Part shown: piece after piece, positions 62,051 through 64,000 of the stretch
How the letters are laid out: each line of letters opens with the position of its first letter
Position numbering within the stretch: position 1 is the first letter of the stretch
From: Eubacteriales bacterium
GTDB taxonomy: Bacteria > Bacillota > Clostridia > Lachnospirales > Lachnospiraceae
DNA: 64,000 nt
Assembly: GCA_030536555.1 (NCBI GenBank)
Contig: JAUNPU010000013.1
Span: 30,915-94,914, forward strand
Reading direction: 5' to 3'
Notes under the pieces: model-generated
What the model was told of the DNA's origin: nothing
The model's input: the letters and a program-made list of their open reading frames with translations, nothing else
Database searches by the model: none
Position numbers and translations under genes: made by a program

Positions 62051-63703
62051 TTACTGTACAATCGGCAATCCGCACAAGAACTCCGTCATATTTTCATACT
62101 GTACTTTTACCGGTTCCCATTTCTGCACTCTGGCACTCTGAGCCAACCGTTCCCATTTTTCCGCATTTCCAATCTTGCCCAGTTCCATACTCCGCTCTTC
62201 CAACTCCTGATACAGTTCTGCAGGATTAATGGTAACTGTTTTTTTCGGTCCATTGTACAAAACATGATAGCGACTAACTACACATCCCAGATTCTGTTCA
62301 ACTTCTCTGACAAATTCCCGATTTACCAGATGTTTCGCCTGTTCATCCACCTGCTTGTCCGAATGTTTTAACTCATACAATGCCATCTGCTTTTTCTCTT
62401 TATCCCGGATGATCAAATCAATCTCACAGCTTCCATCCATGGAACGATACATATCAAAATCCACATGATTTGCTCGCTTTAAATCCAGATAACAAATCGC
62501 CTCCTGAATACTGCCCATCAGAATTTCTCCTGCCAACGCAGCGTCGTATCTTGCTCCGGTTTCTTCCCTGACTTCCTCTGCAATAATCTTTATGATTCGG
62601 TCGCACAAACCATAGCGAAGGTAGTTTGGGACAAAAACTGAGACATTGCCATCTTCTAAATAAATATCCTGCTTAACGCTGATTTCTTCCAGTATCTTAA
62701 TAATATTCTGGAATGTCTCAATCGGAACCTGTTTTGAATTTCCCAGATAGTCAGCCAATACCTGGTAATAGTGTTTAGAGTCCAAATTGATGACATCTAA
62801 CATCTCATCCTGTACATTTTCCTGTTCTGAGCGCTGGCGGATTACATTTGAAAGTTTTCCAATATCCGAAAACTTATAAACCGGCTTATTTATTAGCTTA
62901 CCAACCACCAATGCTTTCATATAATTATCAATCGTAATTCTTATCAGGCTGGCAATAATCGCTTTCGATTCTTCTTCTGACTTACCCTTTTTCAGCTTTT
63001 CGGGCAACGTCAGTAATAGATCATATTTCTTCTCGCTCTTAAATATGGACTTTACAATGTTCTGTACAACAGCCGTCTCCATGTAATCAGAAGGAGTCAT
63101 TTTCTTCTCATCTTCATCAAAATTTATTACTCCACCATATTTAATAAATGTATCGATATCCTGCCCAAAGACCTCATGGGCTTCTTTAAAAGAAAAATAG
63201 GTGGTGTCGATTTGCTTCATTCGGTCAAACAGTGTTTCCTTTGCCAGCAGCTTTATCGCATAGGAAAAAGTTCCTGCAATTACAATCTTCATCCCAGCTT
63301 TCGCCAATCTGTCTGCCAGCAGGTTCAAACAGTTATCTTCCATTTCCATATCAAGATAAGAGATCTCATCAACAAAAACATATTTTATACCCTGAGCTGC
63401 AAACTGGTCTATCATCGAAAGCAGCTTCTGATCATCAATATCATTTTTCTCCCCAATTGTAATATAAGAGATTCTTTTGGCCTCTATATGATATGTCTGA
63501 ATCAGATCATTAATTGCCTGAAGAATAAGCACAGTCTTTCCTGTTCTTCGAATACCGGATAATGCGCAGATATCCTTTCCTTTTGTCAACAGAAACCCCA
63601 TCAGACTTTTATAGCAGAATCTCTTCTTTTCTTTTTGTGCTTCTTCACTCTCTCTTATGAATTTTAACAGCTCGGTTCCTGTATACCAATGGTTAATTTC
63701 CAC
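62051..63703 (-). CDS. ATP-binding protein with AAA and C-terminal nuclease-like (DUF4143-type) domain
   Basis: A 550-aa protein. Walker A is SGIRRTGKTVLI (about residue 46) and Walker B is YVFVDEISYLD; a sensor-like AGTFSYAIKL follows. The C-terminal part has CEIDLIIRDKEKKQMALYEL followed by KHS, the ExD...ExK layout of a PD-(D/E)XK-like fold in DUF4143-type ATPases. A GTG at 63703 with AAGAGGTG upstream is preferred; the longer in-frame ATG at 63841 reaches into the tRNA-Cys gene. The gene is much more AT-rich than its neighbours and sits next to tRNA genes, which suggests acquisition. Function unknown. Confidence 0.75.
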   Translation of the reverse strand: MEINHWYTGTELLKFIRESEEAQKEKKRFCYKSLMGFLLTKGKDICALSGIRRTGKTVLILQAINDLIQTYHIEAKRISYITIGEKNDIDDQKLLSMIDQFAAQGIKYVFVDEISYLDMEMEDNCLNLLADRLAKAGMKIVIAGTFSYAIKLLAKETLFDRMKQIDTTYFSFKEAHEVFGQDIDTFIKYGGVINFDEDEKKMTPSDYMETAVVQNIVKSIFKSEKKYDLLLTLPEKLKKGKSEEESKAIIASLIRITIDNYMKALVVGKLINKPVYKFSDIGKLSNVIRQRSEQENVQDEMLDVINLDSKHYYQVLADYLGNSKQVPIETFQNIIKILEEISVKQDIYLEDGNVSVFVPNYLRYGLCDRIIKIIAEEVREETGARYDAALAGEILMGSIQEAICYLDLKRANHVDFDMYRSMDGSCEIDLIIRDKEKKQMALYELKHSDKQVDEQAKHLVNREFVREVEQNLGCVVSRYHVLYNGPKKTVTINPAELYQELEERSMELGKIGNAEKWERLAQSARVQKWEPVKVQYENMTEFLCGLPIVQ

Positions 63704-63795
63704 GCAAAACACCTCTTCTTTCAACAACTCCCGGATGACGTAATAGTTTCTCTTTGTAATTGATACATCTATTATATCACACCTGGAATTTATAT

Positions 63796-63826
63796 AAAAG
63801 AAAAGAACTACATTTCTGTAGTTCTT
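63796..63826 (-). terminator. Terminator after tRNA-Cys
   Basis: On the minus strand, AAGAACTAC-n6-GTAGTTCTT followed by TTCTTTTATA, directly downstream of the tRNA gene. Confidence 0.7.
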
Positions 63827-63832
63827 CCTTAG

Positions 63833-63903
63833 AGGCGACAACCAGATTTGAACTGGTGATCAGGGTGTTGCAGACCCACGCCTTACCGCTTGGCTATGTC
63901 GCC
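63833..63903 (-). tRNA. tRNA-Cys (GCA)
   Basis: Cloverleaf folds on the minus strand: acceptor GGCGACA / TGTCGCC, anticodon loop CTGCAAC with anticodon GCA, and T-arm ACCAGTTCAAATCTGGT. Discriminator U73 is typical of tRNA-Cys. The 3' CCA is not encoded. It lies downstream of a tRNA-Glu gene. Confidence 0.92.
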
Positions 63904-63945
63904 ATATTATATTATATGCACTGAAATATATTTTATTCCAGCGAG

Positions 63946-64000
63946 TGACCCCAACGAGATTCGAACTCGTGTTACCGCCGTGAAAGGGCGATGTCTTAAC
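63946..64000 (-). tRNA. tRNA-Glu (TTC), 5' end beyond window
   Basis: The minus strand carries the 3' part: anticodon loop CTTTCAC with anticodon TTC, a variable loop, T-arm ACGAGTTCGAATCTCGT and the acceptor 3' strand. About 20 bases of the 5' end are outside the window. Confidence 0.85.

Noticed and set aside
63704..63841. Longer N-terminus for the ATPase starting at 63841
   Set aside because: It would run into the tRNA-Cys gene and its terminator; the GTG at 63703 has a good ribosome site and gives the usual family start.

Overview
The window looks like the chromosome of a moderately GC-rich member of the Lachnospiraceae (Clostridia). The grounds are family content typical of that group: DUF4317, DUF951, DUF6612, DUF969/DUF979, a TFIIB-type zinc-ribbon/SPFH/TPM cluster, an rpsF-ssb-rpsR operon, a gdpP-rplI-dnaB operon and GG-rich Firmicute ribosome binding sites. 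The assignment comes from recognising families, not from a search.

Layout. (1) 1-10.4 kb, minus strand: a sulfur/amino-acid catabolism island. It holds a MalY/PatB-type C-S lyase, a DAACS symporter, RidA, a glutaredoxin-like protein and two tandem L-cysteine desulfidase (CyuA) paralogues. A sigma-54 promoter precedes it, and upstream of that lie candidate enhancer sites and the gene for a sigma-54 activator. The sigma-54 gene rpoN itself follows the last desulfidase. (2) 10.5-25.7 kb: housekeeping genes (MerR regulator, PDDEXK protein, dnaB, rplI, gdpP, DUF4317, MATE, rpsR-ssb-rpsF), a compact candidate type I toxin/antisense-RNA locus at 20.4-20.8 kb, and a peptidase / DUF969-DUF979 / pyroglutamyl-peptidase group. 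(3) 25.7-30.1 kb: a PTS EIIBC divergent from an enolase-superfamily sugar acid dehydratase and a GntR regulator, then a higBA-like toxin-antitoxin pair. (4) 30.4-39.3 kb: an ABC importer, kinase, nucleotidyltransferase and GH112 phosphorylase operon for lacto-/galacto-N-biose, with a divergent AraC regulator and paired operator sites. (5) 39.4-44.9 kb: a cellobiose-type PTS operon (EIIA, EIIB, EIIC, GH1, ROK) behind an RpiR regulator. (6) 45-52.6 kb: aldo/keto reductase, sirtuin, two acyltransferase-like proteins, AIM24, a GGDEF protein and acetate kinase. (7) 53-60.2 kb: TPM, zinc-ribbon and SPFH genes, a glycine-riboswitch-controlled AGCS symporter and a three-gene membrane cluster. (8) 60.4-64 kb: a small regulator/HAD/PPOX-fragment cluster, an AT-rich ATPase gene, and tRNA-Cys and tRNA-Glu genes.

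The most unusual observation is a dispersed non-coding element present twice, at 7796-8061 and 52753-53010. Each copy has eight 11-bp sites (TTTGGACAATT or its complement) in strictly alternating orientation. Centre-to-centre spacings are almost the same in both copies (29/30, 53, 30, 22, 30, 62/52, 29/30 bp) and fall near whole helical turns, while most of the sequence between sites has diverged. That pattern suggests a phased protein-binding array or a multi-hairpin element; I recognise no described family for it. A second theme is short tandem repeats (15-35 bp period), several placed exactly at the 3' ends of genes and several inserted in frame in protein linkers.
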